A DNA stretch of 64,000 nt, taken from Marinilabiliaceae bacterium ANBcel2 (lineage in GTDB: Bacteria; Bacteroidota; Bacteroidia; Bacteroidales; Marinilabiliaceae). The position numbers and the translations under genes are program-made. Location: the NCBI GenBank assembly GCA_029688995.1, contig JARULA010000001.1:186001-250000 (forward strand), given 5' to 3'. Positions 7,326 through 15,355 of the stretch are shown in pieces (positions within the stretch are counted from its first letter, which is position 1; the number at the start of each line of letters is the position of its first letter). The notes under the pieces were generated by a model that saw only the letters and a program-made list of their open reading frames with translations, did not search any database and was not told the DNA's origin.

Positions 7326-8960
7326 ATGAGAAAAATTAATTTTTTATTAGCATTATTAACAGTTGCACTGTTTTGGCATTGCACAAGCCATCCGCCGATA
7401 TCAGATGAAGAGATTAATGTTATCCCTTTACCTCAACAAGTAGAACCCGGTAACGGATATTTCATTTTATCTGAAAACACTTCTATTGTTTATGACAATT
7501 CAAATGAAGAAGTAGCATCAGTAGCTCAATTCATCAAAGAAACATTTGCTCCTGCAACAGGATACAACATCGAGTCAGCTACCTCGGGACGCCGTAACGC
7601 AATCAGGTTGGTTATTGACCAATCCATATCAGGAGAACCCGGTGTTTATGAGTTTGAATCTACACCACGAAGAGTTACAATAACGGCACCCGATGCAGCC
7701 GGACTCTTTTACGGTGCTCAAACTCTTAGGCAACTACTACCTGTTCAAATTGAGCAACTAACAGTACAAACAGATGTTGAATGGAAAGTTCCGGCTGTGG
7801 AGATTTATGATGAACCTTCGTTCCAGTACCGAGGACTGCATCTGGATGTTGCCCGTCACTTTTTCCCTGTAAGCTTTATCAAAAAATATATCGATTTGCT
7901 TGCATTTCATAAAATGAACAAGTTTCACTGGCATTTAACCGAAGATCAGGGTTGGAGAGTAGAAATTGATAAATATCCCCTACTTACTGAAATATCAAGT
8001 CAAAGATCTGAAACCTTAATTGGCCACGGTGGAATAGAGCCTTTTGAATACGACGGAGAGCCTTATGGCGGATATTATACAAAAGAGGAGATGAAAGAAG
8101 TTGTAGAGTATGCAAAAAAACGACATATTACAGTTATTCCTGAAATCGAAATGCCGGGCCATACTTTAGCAGTGTTAGCAGCTTATCCTGAGTTAGGATG
8201 TACCGGAGGACCATACGAAGTTGCCACCCGATGGGGAATCTTTGATGATATTTTTTGTGCCGGAAATGAAGATGTATTTACATTTCTTGAAAACGTACTG
8301 CTTGAAGTTATGGAAATATTTCCAAGTGAATATATTCATATAGGAGGTGATGAAGCACCTAAAACCAGATGGGAAGAATGTTCTAAATGTCAGGCACGCA
8401 TAGAAGAGGAAGGATTAAAAGATGAGTATGAGCTGCAAAGCTATTTTATACAGCGAATGGAGAAGTTTTTAAACTCTCACGGACGACAAATTATTGGCTG
8501 GGATGAAATTCTTGAAGGCGGATTAGCACCGGGAGCTACAGTAATGAGCTGGCGAGGTGAGGATGGAGGAATTGAATCGGCACAAATGGGGCATGATGTA
8601 ATTATGACTCCCAACTCACATCTATATTTTGATCACTATCAAAATGATCCTGATGAAGAGCCTATGGCTATTTGCTGTTTTTCTGATCTGGAAAATGTAT
8701 ACTCTTATCATCCCGTACCCGATGTCTTAAACGAAGAGGAAGCTAAACATATACTTGGAGCTCAGGCCAATCTTTGGACAGAGTATATGAAAACCAGCGA
8801 ACATGTTGAATATATGGCGTACCCAAGAGCTGTAGCTCTATCTGAAGTAGTATGGACCAACCAGGAGTTAAGAGATTATGATGATTTCTTAAGAAGACTT
8901 GACGTTCACTATGATAGATTAGACAAATTAAATGTAAACTATTTTGATAAAGATAGATAG
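7326..8960 (+). CDS. GH20 beta-N-acetylhexosaminidase (GH20a), lipoprotein
   Basis: A 544-residue lipoprotein (Cys19 after FWH). The N-terminal alpha/beta domain of GH20 enzymes covers about 30-160 and the catalytic barrel about 165-520. HIGGDE places the catalytic Asp342-Glu343 pair; Glu is the acid/base and Asp positions the substrate acetamido group. KFHWHLTEDQGWR and EIEMPGHT are also conserved. It removes terminal beta-GlcNAc or beta-GalNAc from the non-reducing end. Unlike the GH20 at 12912-15224, it has no C-terminal binding domains. The cores of the two are close paralogues, with nearly identical residues around GWDEILEGGLAPGATVMSW. It is the second gene of the cutC operon. Confidence 0.95.
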   Translation: MRKINFLLALLTVALFWHCTSHPPISDEEINVIPLPQQVEPGNGYFILSENTSIVYDNSNEEVASVAQFIKETFAPATGYNIESATSGRRNAIRLVIDQSISGEPGVYEFESTPRRVTITAPDAAGLFYGAQTLRQLLPVQIEQLTVQTDVEWKVPAVEIYDEPSFQYRGLHLDVARHFFPVSFIKKYIDLLAFHKMNKFHWHLTEDQGWRVEIDKYPLLTEISSQRSETLIGHGGIEPFEYDGEPYGGYYTKEEMKEVVEYAKKRHITVIPEIEMPGHTLAVLAAYPELGCTGGPYEVATRWGIFDDIFCAGNEDVFTFLENVLLEVMEIFPSEYIHIGGDEAPKTRWEECSKCQARIEEEGLKDEYELQSYFIQRMEKFLNSHGRQIIGWDEILEGGLAPGATVMSWRGEDGGIESAQMGHDVIMTPNSHLYFDHYQNDPDEEPMAICCFSDLENVYSYHPVPDVLNEEEAKHILGAQANLWTEYMKTSEHVEYMAYPRAVALSEVVWTNQELRDYDDFLRRLDVHYDRLDKLNVNYFDKDR

Positions 8961-8979
8961 TAACAATTTATAAATCATT

Positions 8980-9020
8980 AAAAGCGGTTTTCATTACTTA
9001 TAATGAAAACCGCTTTTTTT
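8980..9020 (+). terminator. Strong rho-independent terminator after GH20a
   Basis: A perfect 17-bp inverted repeat (8980-8996 and 9001-9017) has a four-base loop (CTTA), and the last arm runs into seven Ts. It starts 20 bp past the GH20a stop and should end the cutC-GH20 transcript. Confidence 0.93.
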
Positions 9021-9081
9021 ATAATTCTATAATAAAAAAAGATTGAATTTATTTATCTTCCGCATAAAAAATTAAGCAGAG

Positions 9082-9206
9082 ATAAACGAACCATGAGAAT
9101 CGCCAAATCAACAAAGTCATAATATTCTCACACAGAAAAATCGAAGATCGGCGCAGTTATTAACTATGATGACGAGCTCCACATGGTTACTTAAAATCAA
9201 ATTATA
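9082..9206. repeat. Tandem repeat, copy 1
   Basis: The first of two diverged direct repeats with a 131-bp period. Shared blocks include CCATGAGAATCG, TCACACAG and AATCGAAGATCGG. The copies are very roughly 70% identical, with a few small compensating indels. The block is less AT-rich than the surrounding intergenic DNA. A 70-codon minus-strand frame at 9117-9329 is made by the two copies and is probably not a gene. Confidence 0.85.
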
Positions 9207-9212
9207 GAGACA

Positions 9213-9337
9213 TGAAACGAGCCATGAGAATCGGCAGATCGACGAAGTCAAAGAGTTTTCACACAGGGGAATCGAAGATCGGAGTAGCCAATGATTATCT
9301 GGCGAGTTCCATCTGGCAACTAAAAACACAAATTATA
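9213..9337. repeat. Tandem repeat, copy 2
   Basis: The second copy lies exactly 131 bp after the first and ends 5 bp before the start codon of the sulfatase-maturating enzyme, so it forms that gene's leader. Conserved blocks are those given for copy 1, plus CAAATTATA at the end of each unit. Its nature is unknown: it could be a dispersed genomic repeat, part of a structured leader, or a transposon remnant. Confidence 0.85.
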
Positions 9338-9342
9338 AACAG

Positions 9343-10542
9343 ATGAAAAAATCATATAAACCTTTAAATTCAGTACTAATAAAACCGGCAGGACCCGACT
9401 GCAACCTTAATTGTTCATACTGTTTTTATTTGGAAAAAGCTGAACTTTTTAATAAAGAGAAAGTTCACAGAATGAGTGATGAAGTTCTTGAAGAGACCAT
9501 TCGCCAATCGATGCAGCAATCAGGTGACTCTATATCTCTAACCTGGCAGGGAGGGGAACCTACACTAATGGGACTAGATTTTTATAAAAAAGCGATTAAA
9601 TTAGAACAGAAATATGGAAAAAGAAAAACAGTAGGGAACGGACTACAAACAAATGGAGTGTTAATTGACGAAGAGTGGGCCGAATTTCTTGCTCAATACA
9701 ATTTTTTAGTAGGATTATCAATCGACGGACCACAACATATACATGATTATTATAGATTAACTCAAAACAATAAACCATCCTGGGAGATTGTAAAAAAAAG
9801 CGCCAAACTACTAATTAATAAAGGAGTGGCTGTTAATGCAATGTGCTGTGTAACATCATATTCAGCCAAATATGCAAATGAAATATATAGCTTCTACAAA
9901 GAAAATGGTTTTGAGTGGATGCAGTTTATTCCAATAGTAGAAACAGATAAAGATAACCCCTCTAAAGCAGCCGAATTCTCTGTTACAGCAGAACAGTTCG
10001 GAAAATTTATGATAGAGATATTTGATCTATGGCTTAATGATTTTAAAGATGGCAAACCAACAACCAATGTAAGGTTTATAGACACGGTATTCCACACCTA
10101 TGTAGGTCTTCCCGCACCGGAATGTACAATGAATAAAGAGTGTGGTGTTTATCCAACAGTAGAACATAACGGGGAGGTCTATTCTTGTGATTTTTTCGTT
10201 GAAACAAAATGGAAACTAGGTAATATTAAGCACAACAAACTAATTGATATGCTTAATTCAAAAAAGCAAAATCAATTTGGTCTTTTAAAATCAAAAATAC
10301 CAAGAAAATGCAGAACCTGCAGCTGGTATAAACACTGCTTTGCAGGATGTACTAAAGATAGAATAAAAGATCCTCAGGATAGCGGAATGCCACGATTTTG
10401 CAAGTCTCAAATTATGTTTCTAGAGCATGCCGATCCAATATTGAAAAAGCTGGCACAAGAGTGGAAAAATCAGCAGGAAGATATACAAAAGGGATCTGTA
10501 CCTGGTAAATACTATAATGCATGGGACGACTTTATTAAATAG
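9343..10542 (+). CDS. Anaerobic sulfatase-maturating enzyme (radical SAM, SPASM)
   Basis: A 399-residue cytoplasmic radical SAM enzyme. The cluster motif CNLNCSYC gives Cys20, Cys24 and Cys27. WQGGEPTLMG and GLSIDGP are typical of the anSME group. The C-terminal SPASM region holds many cysteines (ECTMNKECG, YSCDFF, CRTCSWYKHCFAGC) for two auxiliary Fe-S clusters. It oxidises the active-site Cys or Ser of S1 sulfatases to C-alpha-formylglycine. Three S1 sulfatases lie downstream on the other strand; two carry Cys and one carries Ser, and anSMEs of Bacteroidota are known to act on both. The gene stands alone, between a tandem repeat pair and a bidirectional terminator. Confidence 0.93.
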   Translation: MKKSYKPLNSVLIKPAGPDCNLNCSYCFYLEKAELFNKEKVHRMSDEVLEETIRQSMQQSGDSISLTWQGGEPTLMGLDFYKKAIKLEQKYGKRKTVGNGLQTNGVLIDEEWAEFLAQYNFLVGLSIDGPQHIHDYYRLTQNNKPSWEIVKKSAKLLINKGVAVNAMCCVTSYSAKYANEIYSFYKENGFEWMQFIPIVETDKDNPSKAAEFSVTAEQFGKFMIEIFDLWLNDFKDGKPTTNVRFIDTVFHTYVGLPAPECTMNKECGVYPTVEHNGEVYSCDFFVETKWKLGNIKHNKLIDMLNSKKQNQFGLLKSKIPRKCRTCSWYKHCFAGCTKDRIKDPQDSGMPRFCKSQIMFLEHADPILKKLAQEWKNQQEDIQKGSVPGKYYNAWDDFIK

Positions 10543-10563
10543 ATAATAGGCCACTATTCAAAC

Positions 10564-10610
10564 AAAAAAAGTAGGCTTCCAAAAAATAATGGAAGCCTAC
10601 TCTGTTTTTA
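10564..10610. terminator. Bidirectional terminator between anSME and GH92
   Basis: A 12-bp perfect stem (10570-10581 and 10590-10601) lies between convergent genes. It is followed by CTGTTTTTA on the plus strand and by a run of Ts on the minus strand. Confidence 0.88.
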
Positions 10611-10638
10611 TAAAAATCAATAGAGTTTAAAATAATCT

Positions 10639-12888
10639 TTATGGTCGATTAGCAATCTCACTACCAAAATCTGAAGGAGTGTTACCCATATAAAATTCAA
10701 GATGCCCTCCAGCCTCAATATCAGAATGCATAATATATGATTTAGAGTACTCTTTTCCATTAAGTTTTACTCTTTGTATATATTTATTTGCATCACTATT
10801 ATTATGAGCTGTAATAGTAAAATCACCATTTTTTACTTTAACTGTAACCCGATCCATCAAAGGACGACCAATAATATATTTTCCACCTGCCGGCTCAACC
10901 TGGTAAAAGCCCATAGCCGACAGAATATACCAGGCCGACATCTGTCCAACATCCTCATTACCACACAATCCCGAAGGAGTAGTATCGTACATTGTAGTCA
11001 AAATTTCATGAACCCTCTCAGCACTTTTCCATTGATACCCGGCATACTGATAAATATATGCAACATGGTGACTAGGCTCATTACCATGAGCATACTGCCC
11101 AATAAGTCCGGTAATATCAGGTGAAGCTTCATCTCCCAGATCACCCTCTACAATAAAAAGAGAGTCCAGTTTGTTAACAAACTTATCACCTCCACCATGC
11201 AGATCTATTAAGCCATTTACATCATGAGGAACTAACCAGGCATATTGCCAACCTGTTCCCTCGCAATAGTCATCACTGCGATGAACAGTTTTAAAAGGAT
11301 CAAATGGTTCTCTAAACCTTTCACCATCAGAAGAGAGTGCTCTTAAAAACTTAGATTCAGGATCAAAAAAGTGTTGATAGCTTTTACTTCGCTCCATAAA
11401 ATAATCATAATCATCGCTATACCCAAGCATATCAGCAACCTGAGCCAAAGACCAATCAGCTAGAGCATATTCTAAACTCATAGCAACAGTCTCCTCTGTA
11501 ATATGCTTATCAAAAGGAATGTAACCATACTTATCATGCAAGTCAAGTCCGCGCTCATCTAACAAAGCAGAGACTTTCATTGCCTCATAAGCTTTCTCAA
11601 TATCAACATCATATCCTTTTAATATGATATCAGCCAAAACAGGAATGCCGGGATTTCCGACCATCGTATTGGTCTCATTTCCCATTAAGTGCCAAACTGG
11701 TAGTTTCCCCTGCTGATCATAAATATTAAGCATAGTTTGAGCTACATCCTCAATCATCTCGGGATGAATTATTGTCATAAGAGGCTGAGCAGCTCTATAA
11801 GTATCCCATAAAGAAAAAACGGTATAATTTGTATAAGAATTATCATTATAGATTTTATGATCACTTCCAAAATAGTCTCCATTATGGTCATGAAAAACAG
11901 AGGGAGCAATCATGGTGTGATATAAAGAAGTGTAAAAAATGGTTTTATACTCCTCATTATCAGTCTCTACAACAATTTTATTCAACTGCTCGTTCCATGC
12001 ATCATCAGCTTCAGCAACAACCCTGTCAAAGTCCCAGTGATCCAATTCAATTGAAAGATTCTCCTTAGCATTATCTATACTAACAGGTGAGAGACCAACC
12101 TTAACATATACTGATTCATTCTCTTCTGTATCAAAAAGAGCATGCCCATAAGCACGTTGAACATTCACCTCACTACCTTCTACTCTCTCTTTTTGATCAA
12201 ACAGATAAAAGTCATTAAAAGGTTTTGAAAAAACAGCAGTAAAATAGACCTTTTGATTTTCGGCCCAACCTGTTGATTTTCTATATCCCGACACTACAGA
12301 ATCATTCTCAACTGTAATATATGTATCTACGGGCAAATCCCATCCTATACCATGCTCAAGATCAATAACAATTCTTGAATCATCCGAACCGGGAAAAGTG
12401 TAACGGTGAAATCCGGTTCTTTCAGTTGTAGTTAGCTCTGCCTTAATTCCAAAACGATCAAGAAAAACTGAATAATAGCCCGGTTTGGCAACCTCATTAT
12501 CATGACTAAAATAGGAATAAATACCTGTTGATTCATCAGGCAGAGTTCCCCGCTGATTTTTTATTTCTCCCAACACCGGCATAAATGAAATATCTCCTAA
12601 ATCACCAATACCTGTACCACTTAAGTGCATGTGTCCAAAACCAATAATGGTAGAATCAGAATAGTGATAACCCGAACACCAATCCCATCCCTGTCCATGT
12701 TGAGTAGGCCCAAGCTGAACAAAACCATAAGGAACGTTAGCTCCCATAAAAACATGACCATGCTCATCAGTTCCAATAAAAGGATCAACATAAGAGGTCA
12801 AACTTTTCAGCTCTTTTGTATGATCACTACAGCCACTTAAAAAAAAGAGTATAGCAGGTAAAACAAAAATAAATCGAAAGCATCTCAT
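10639..12888 (-). CDS. GH92 alpha-mannosidase (complete), lipoprotein
   Basis: A 749-residue lipoprotein (lipobox LSGC, Cys20), normal for GH92. The N-terminal beta-sandwich domain shows YVDPFIGTDEHGH and GWDWCSGYHYSDST (67-80). The alpha/alpha barrel shows LWDTYRAAQPL, EGTGWQYAWLVPHDVNGL (its Glu is the probable general acid) and NEPSHH. GNEDVGQMSAWY carries the conserved acidic pair Glu645/Asp646. GH92 enzymes use calcium and an inverting mechanism to remove alpha-mannose from N-glycans; the linkage cannot be read safely here. It is the last gene of the SusC1-SusD1-GH20b operon, 23 bp after GH20b. It is paralogous to the truncated GH92 at the left edge. Confidence 0.95.
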   Translation of the reverse strand: MRCFRFIFVLPAILFFLSGCSDHTKELKSLTSYVDPFIGTDEHGHVFMGANVPYGFVQLGPTQHGQGWDWCSGYHYSDSTIIGFGHMHLSGTGIGDLGDISFMPVLGEIKNQRGTLPDESTGIYSYFSHDNEVAKPGYYSVFLDRFGIKAELTTTERTGFHRYTFPGSDDSRIVIDLEHGIGWDLPVDTYITVENDSVVSGYRKSTGWAENQKVYFTAVFSKPFNDFYLFDQKERVEGSEVNVQRAYGHALFDTEENESVYVKVGLSPVSIDNAKENLSIELDHWDFDRVVAEADDAWNEQLNKIVVETDNEEYKTIFYTSLYHTMIAPSVFHDHNGDYFGSDHKIYNDNSYTNYTVFSLWDTYRAAQPLMTIIHPEMIEDVAQTMLNIYDQQGKLPVWHLMGNETNTMVGNPGIPVLADIILKGYDVDIEKAYEAMKVSALLDERGLDLHDKYGYIPFDKHITEETVAMSLEYALADWSLAQVADMLGYSDDYDYFMERSKSYQHFFDPESKFLRALSSDGERFREPFDPFKTVHRSDDYCEGTGWQYAWLVPHDVNGLIDLHGGGDKFVNKLDSLFIVEGDLGDEASPDITGLIGQYAHGNEPSHHVAYIYQYAGYQWKSAERVHEILTTMYDTTPSGLCGNEDVGQMSAWYILSAMGFYQVEPAGGKYIIGRPLMDRVTVKVKNGDFTITAHNNSDANKYIQRVKLNGKEYSKSYIMHSDIEAGGHLEFYMGNTPSDFGSEIANRP

Positions 12889-12911
12889 CTCAATATAATT
12901 TAATTAAATAG

Positions 12912-15224
12912 TTAATCTACAATAATCTCATCCACAAAAAGCCAGGTAGGCTCACCACTCCCGGGATGATTAGGAGGGCAAACACCAAAATTCTCAGCAA
13001 CAACTCTTATATAGCGAGCTTGATATGAATCAATGAACGCCTTGTAATCGATAGTCTGTTCACTCTCATCCTCTTCTTTGATAGGCATTTCAGCAACAGC
13101 AACTTGCTGAAAACTCTCCCCATCTTTAGAAAGTTCAAAAATAACACGGCGAGGAGGAAAAATCCAATCAACACGCTTTTGAAGAGCTCCCAGAGCCAAA
13201 CGATTAATTTCTTTAACCGACCCTAGATCAATTTCAGCCACCATATCAACAGCATTAAACCCATGCCAAAACTCAGTAACATTTAAAGTACCCCTAACAC
13301 CATCGGTAAGGGAATTTGGACCATCAGCCTGATAATAACGACTCACAGGATGTTCATATTTAACATCTCTGCCTGTAGCCTTGTGAACATCAAATGACTG
13401 TTTTGAAGGAGAGATAGATAATATGCGTCCATCTTCTACAACTATTGCCTTTAAAATAACAGAGTCTTCAATAATTAAAGGCTTAGAATACTTATTACTT
13501 GATTGTGAAGGTTCTGAACCATCAGTTGTAAAATAAATCTCAGCCCCCGGGATTTCCGTTTCAAGATTTACCGTAAGAGTACCATCTTCAACAACAGGAG
13601 TAATAATAACATTAGTATTACCCTCATGATAATTTAACCCACGTTTATCAAAATAACGAAAATGAGCCCCCCTCATTCGTTCATTAAAGCCTTCCCACTC
13701 TCTACTATCCGAAGAAGACCAAACTACTTCAGAAAGAGCAAGTAATCTGGGTAAAACCATATACTCGAGATGAGATACAGTAGGAATAAACTCAGTCCAA
13801 ACATTAGCCTGCGATCCCAAAACATGAAGAGCCTCCTGCTCATTTAACTCTGATGGAACAGGTTCATAATCATAAACATCCTTCAAAGTGTTCATACCAC
13901 CAATTGCCAATGGCTCCCCTTCTGGTCCGCTTTGATAATGGTCAAAATAGCAAGGACGGCCAGGAGTCATAATAACATCATGTCCCATTTGTGCCGCCTC
14001 AATTCCTCCGGCTTCACCTCGCCAACTCATCACTGTAGCACCCGGTGCTAAACCGCCCTCAAGAATCTCATCCCAACCTATAAGTCGGCGACCATGTGAC
14101 GCTAAAAACTGCTCTATACGTCGAATCATATAGCTCTGTAGTTCATCTACATCAGCAAGTTGTTCCTCTTCGATCCTTTGCTGACACCTTTCACACTCTT
14201 TCCAGTAAGATTTATCAACCTCATCGCCACCTATATGAATATATTCAGAAGGGAAAAGATCTAAAACTTCAAGCAAAACATTCTCTAAAAACTCAAAAGT
14301 TCCTTCATATCCCGGACAATAACTTGATTGGATTCCTTCAGGATAATTTCCGCCAGTAATAACCATTTGGGGCTCTCTAGTACATGAATACTCTGGATAA
14401 GATGCAAGCGCTGCAACTGAATGACCAGGCAACTCAATTTCAGGAACAATCGTTATATTACGTTTTGAAGCATAATTCACTATCTCTTTTATCTGCTCCT
14501 GAGTATAGTAACCTCCATAAGTAGCCTTTTCATCCTCCTTAGGAGGTTCACGGTCAAGCCAGGGCGTTTCGAACCTGTCAACGCGCCAGGCACCGGTCTC
14601 AGTTAAATTAGGGTACTGTTTAATTTCAATTCTCCAACCCGGATCATCAACAAGATGCCAGTGAAAAACATTAAATTTATATCTGGCAAGCAGATCAATA
14701 AACTGTTTAACAGTCTGTTCCCCAAAAAAATGACGACTCTCATCTAACATCATGCCCCTCCAGCCAAAACGAGGATAATCTTCAACTTTTAATCCGGGAA
14801 CAACCAAATCAGCATTAGTACGATAAGCAGGAAGTATTTGAAAAATAGTTTGCACCGCCCAAAATATCCCGTTATCGGTATTAGCAGAGATCTCTATTTT
14901 ATTCGAAGATACATTTAAACGGTACCCTTCATCTCCTAAATTATTATCATCAATTATCTCAAAAACAATATGTTTATCACCCTCACTATTATATTTAAGA
15001 CTATACTTTGATATATCACTTAAATAGTGGTTAAAATAGTTAGCTATACTTAGTAATTCCGGATCACTGCTATCAAAAATAAGCACAGTGCTATCATCTA
15101 TAACAAACTCCTCGTGATACAATTCACAATTTACAGGAATGGGAATTAAGGGCAGCTCATTATTACTAACACCCGAATGAGAGAATAAAAAAACAAATAC
15201 AAAAAAAGAGCAAAACAACTTCAT
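12912..15224 (-). CDS. GH20 beta-N-acetylhexosaminidase with C-terminal binding domains (GH20b)
   Basis: A 770-residue exported protein (signal MKLFCSFFVFVFLFSHSG). The GH20 N-terminal domain spans about 25-150 and the barrel about 155-505, with the catalytic pair Asp334-Glu335 in HIGGDE. FHWHLVDDPGWR and PEIELPGHS are conserved. After the barrel come a small beta-sandwich of the chitobiase C-terminal type (about 545-610, FTTDGSEPS) and an F5/8 type C or CBM32-like domain (about 620-770). The latter would bind galactose or HexNAc at the cell surface. The gene follows SusD1, with a hairpin in the 131-bp gap, and precedes GH92 by 23 bp. Its core is a close paralogue of GH20a at 7326-8960. Confidence 0.94.
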   Translation of the reverse strand: MKLFCSFFVFVFLFSHSGVSNNELPLIPIPVNCELYHEEFVIDDSTVLIFDSSDPELLSIANYFNHYLSDISKYSLKYNSEGDKHIVFEIIDDNNLGDEGYRLNVSSNKIEISANTDNGIFWAVQTIFQILPAYRTNADLVVPGLKVEDYPRFGWRGMMLDESRHFFGEQTVKQFIDLLARYKFNVFHWHLVDDPGWRIEIKQYPNLTETGAWRVDRFETPWLDREPPKEDEKATYGGYYTQEQIKEIVNYASKRNITIVPEIELPGHSVAALASYPEYSCTREPQMVITGGNYPEGIQSSYCPGYEGTFEFLENVLLEVLDLFPSEYIHIGGDEVDKSYWKECERCQQRIEEEQLADVDELQSYMIRRIEQFLASHGRRLIGWDEILEGGLAPGATVMSWRGEAGGIEAAQMGHDVIMTPGRPCYFDHYQSGPEGEPLAIGGMNTLKDVYDYEPVPSELNEQEALHVLGSQANVWTEFIPTVSHLEYMVLPRLLALSEVVWSSSDSREWEGFNERMRGAHFRYFDKRGLNYHEGNTNVIITPVVEDGTLTVNLETEIPGAEIYFTTDGSEPSQSSNKYSKPLIIEDSVILKAIVVEDGRILSISPSKQSFDVHKATGRDVKYEHPVSRYYQADGPNSLTDGVRGTLNVTEFWHGFNAVDMVAEIDLGSVKEINRLALGALQKRVDWIFPPRRVIFELSKDGESFQQVAVAEMPIKEEDESEQTIDYKAFIDSYQARYIRVVAENFGVCPPNHPGSGEPTWLFVDEIIVD

Positions 15225-15282
15225 ACAAAATAGAGTTAATAAATTACCATAAAATTAAAAAGTAATAATGTCATACAAACAA

Positions 15283-15290
15283 CAAATATA
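15283..15290 (-). promoter_or_regulatory. Possible -7 box before GH20b
   Basis: The minus strand reads TATATTTG, an exact TAnnTTTG match, about 60 bp before GH20b and just downstream of a hairpin. No -33 box is visible, so a separate GH20b-GH92 promoter is only possible. Confidence 0.25.
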
Positions 15291-15299
15291 ACAAATAAT

Positions 15300-15327
15300 G
15301 GTCGTGTAGTAACATAACCACACGACC
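15300..15327 (-). terminator. Hairpin between SusD1 and GH20b
   Basis: An 8-bp perfect stem (15300-15307 and 15320-15327), with two more inner pairs after one mismatch, lies 29 bp past the SusD1 stop. The following minus-strand sequence is T-rich but interrupted. It may be an attenuator lowering expression of GH20b and GH92 relative to SusC1/SusD1. Confidence 0.55.
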
Positions 15328-15355
15328 ACTACTCTATTTTTAATTCATCTCTATT

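Noticed and set aside
9117..9329. 70-codon minus-strand frame across the tandem repeats
   Set aside because: It is built from the two repeat copies, its sequence lacks any signal or domain pattern, and no ribosome site is evident. The repeat explains the open frame.
9061..9342. CRISPR array or integron attC pair
   Set aside because: Only two long diverged copies with no spacers, no cas or integrase genes, and no attC-like core sites.
11829..12068. Small open frames inside the large genes on the opposite strand (for example this 79-codon one)
   Set aside because: They lie wholly within strongly supported genes, have biased compositions, and show no signals or domains.
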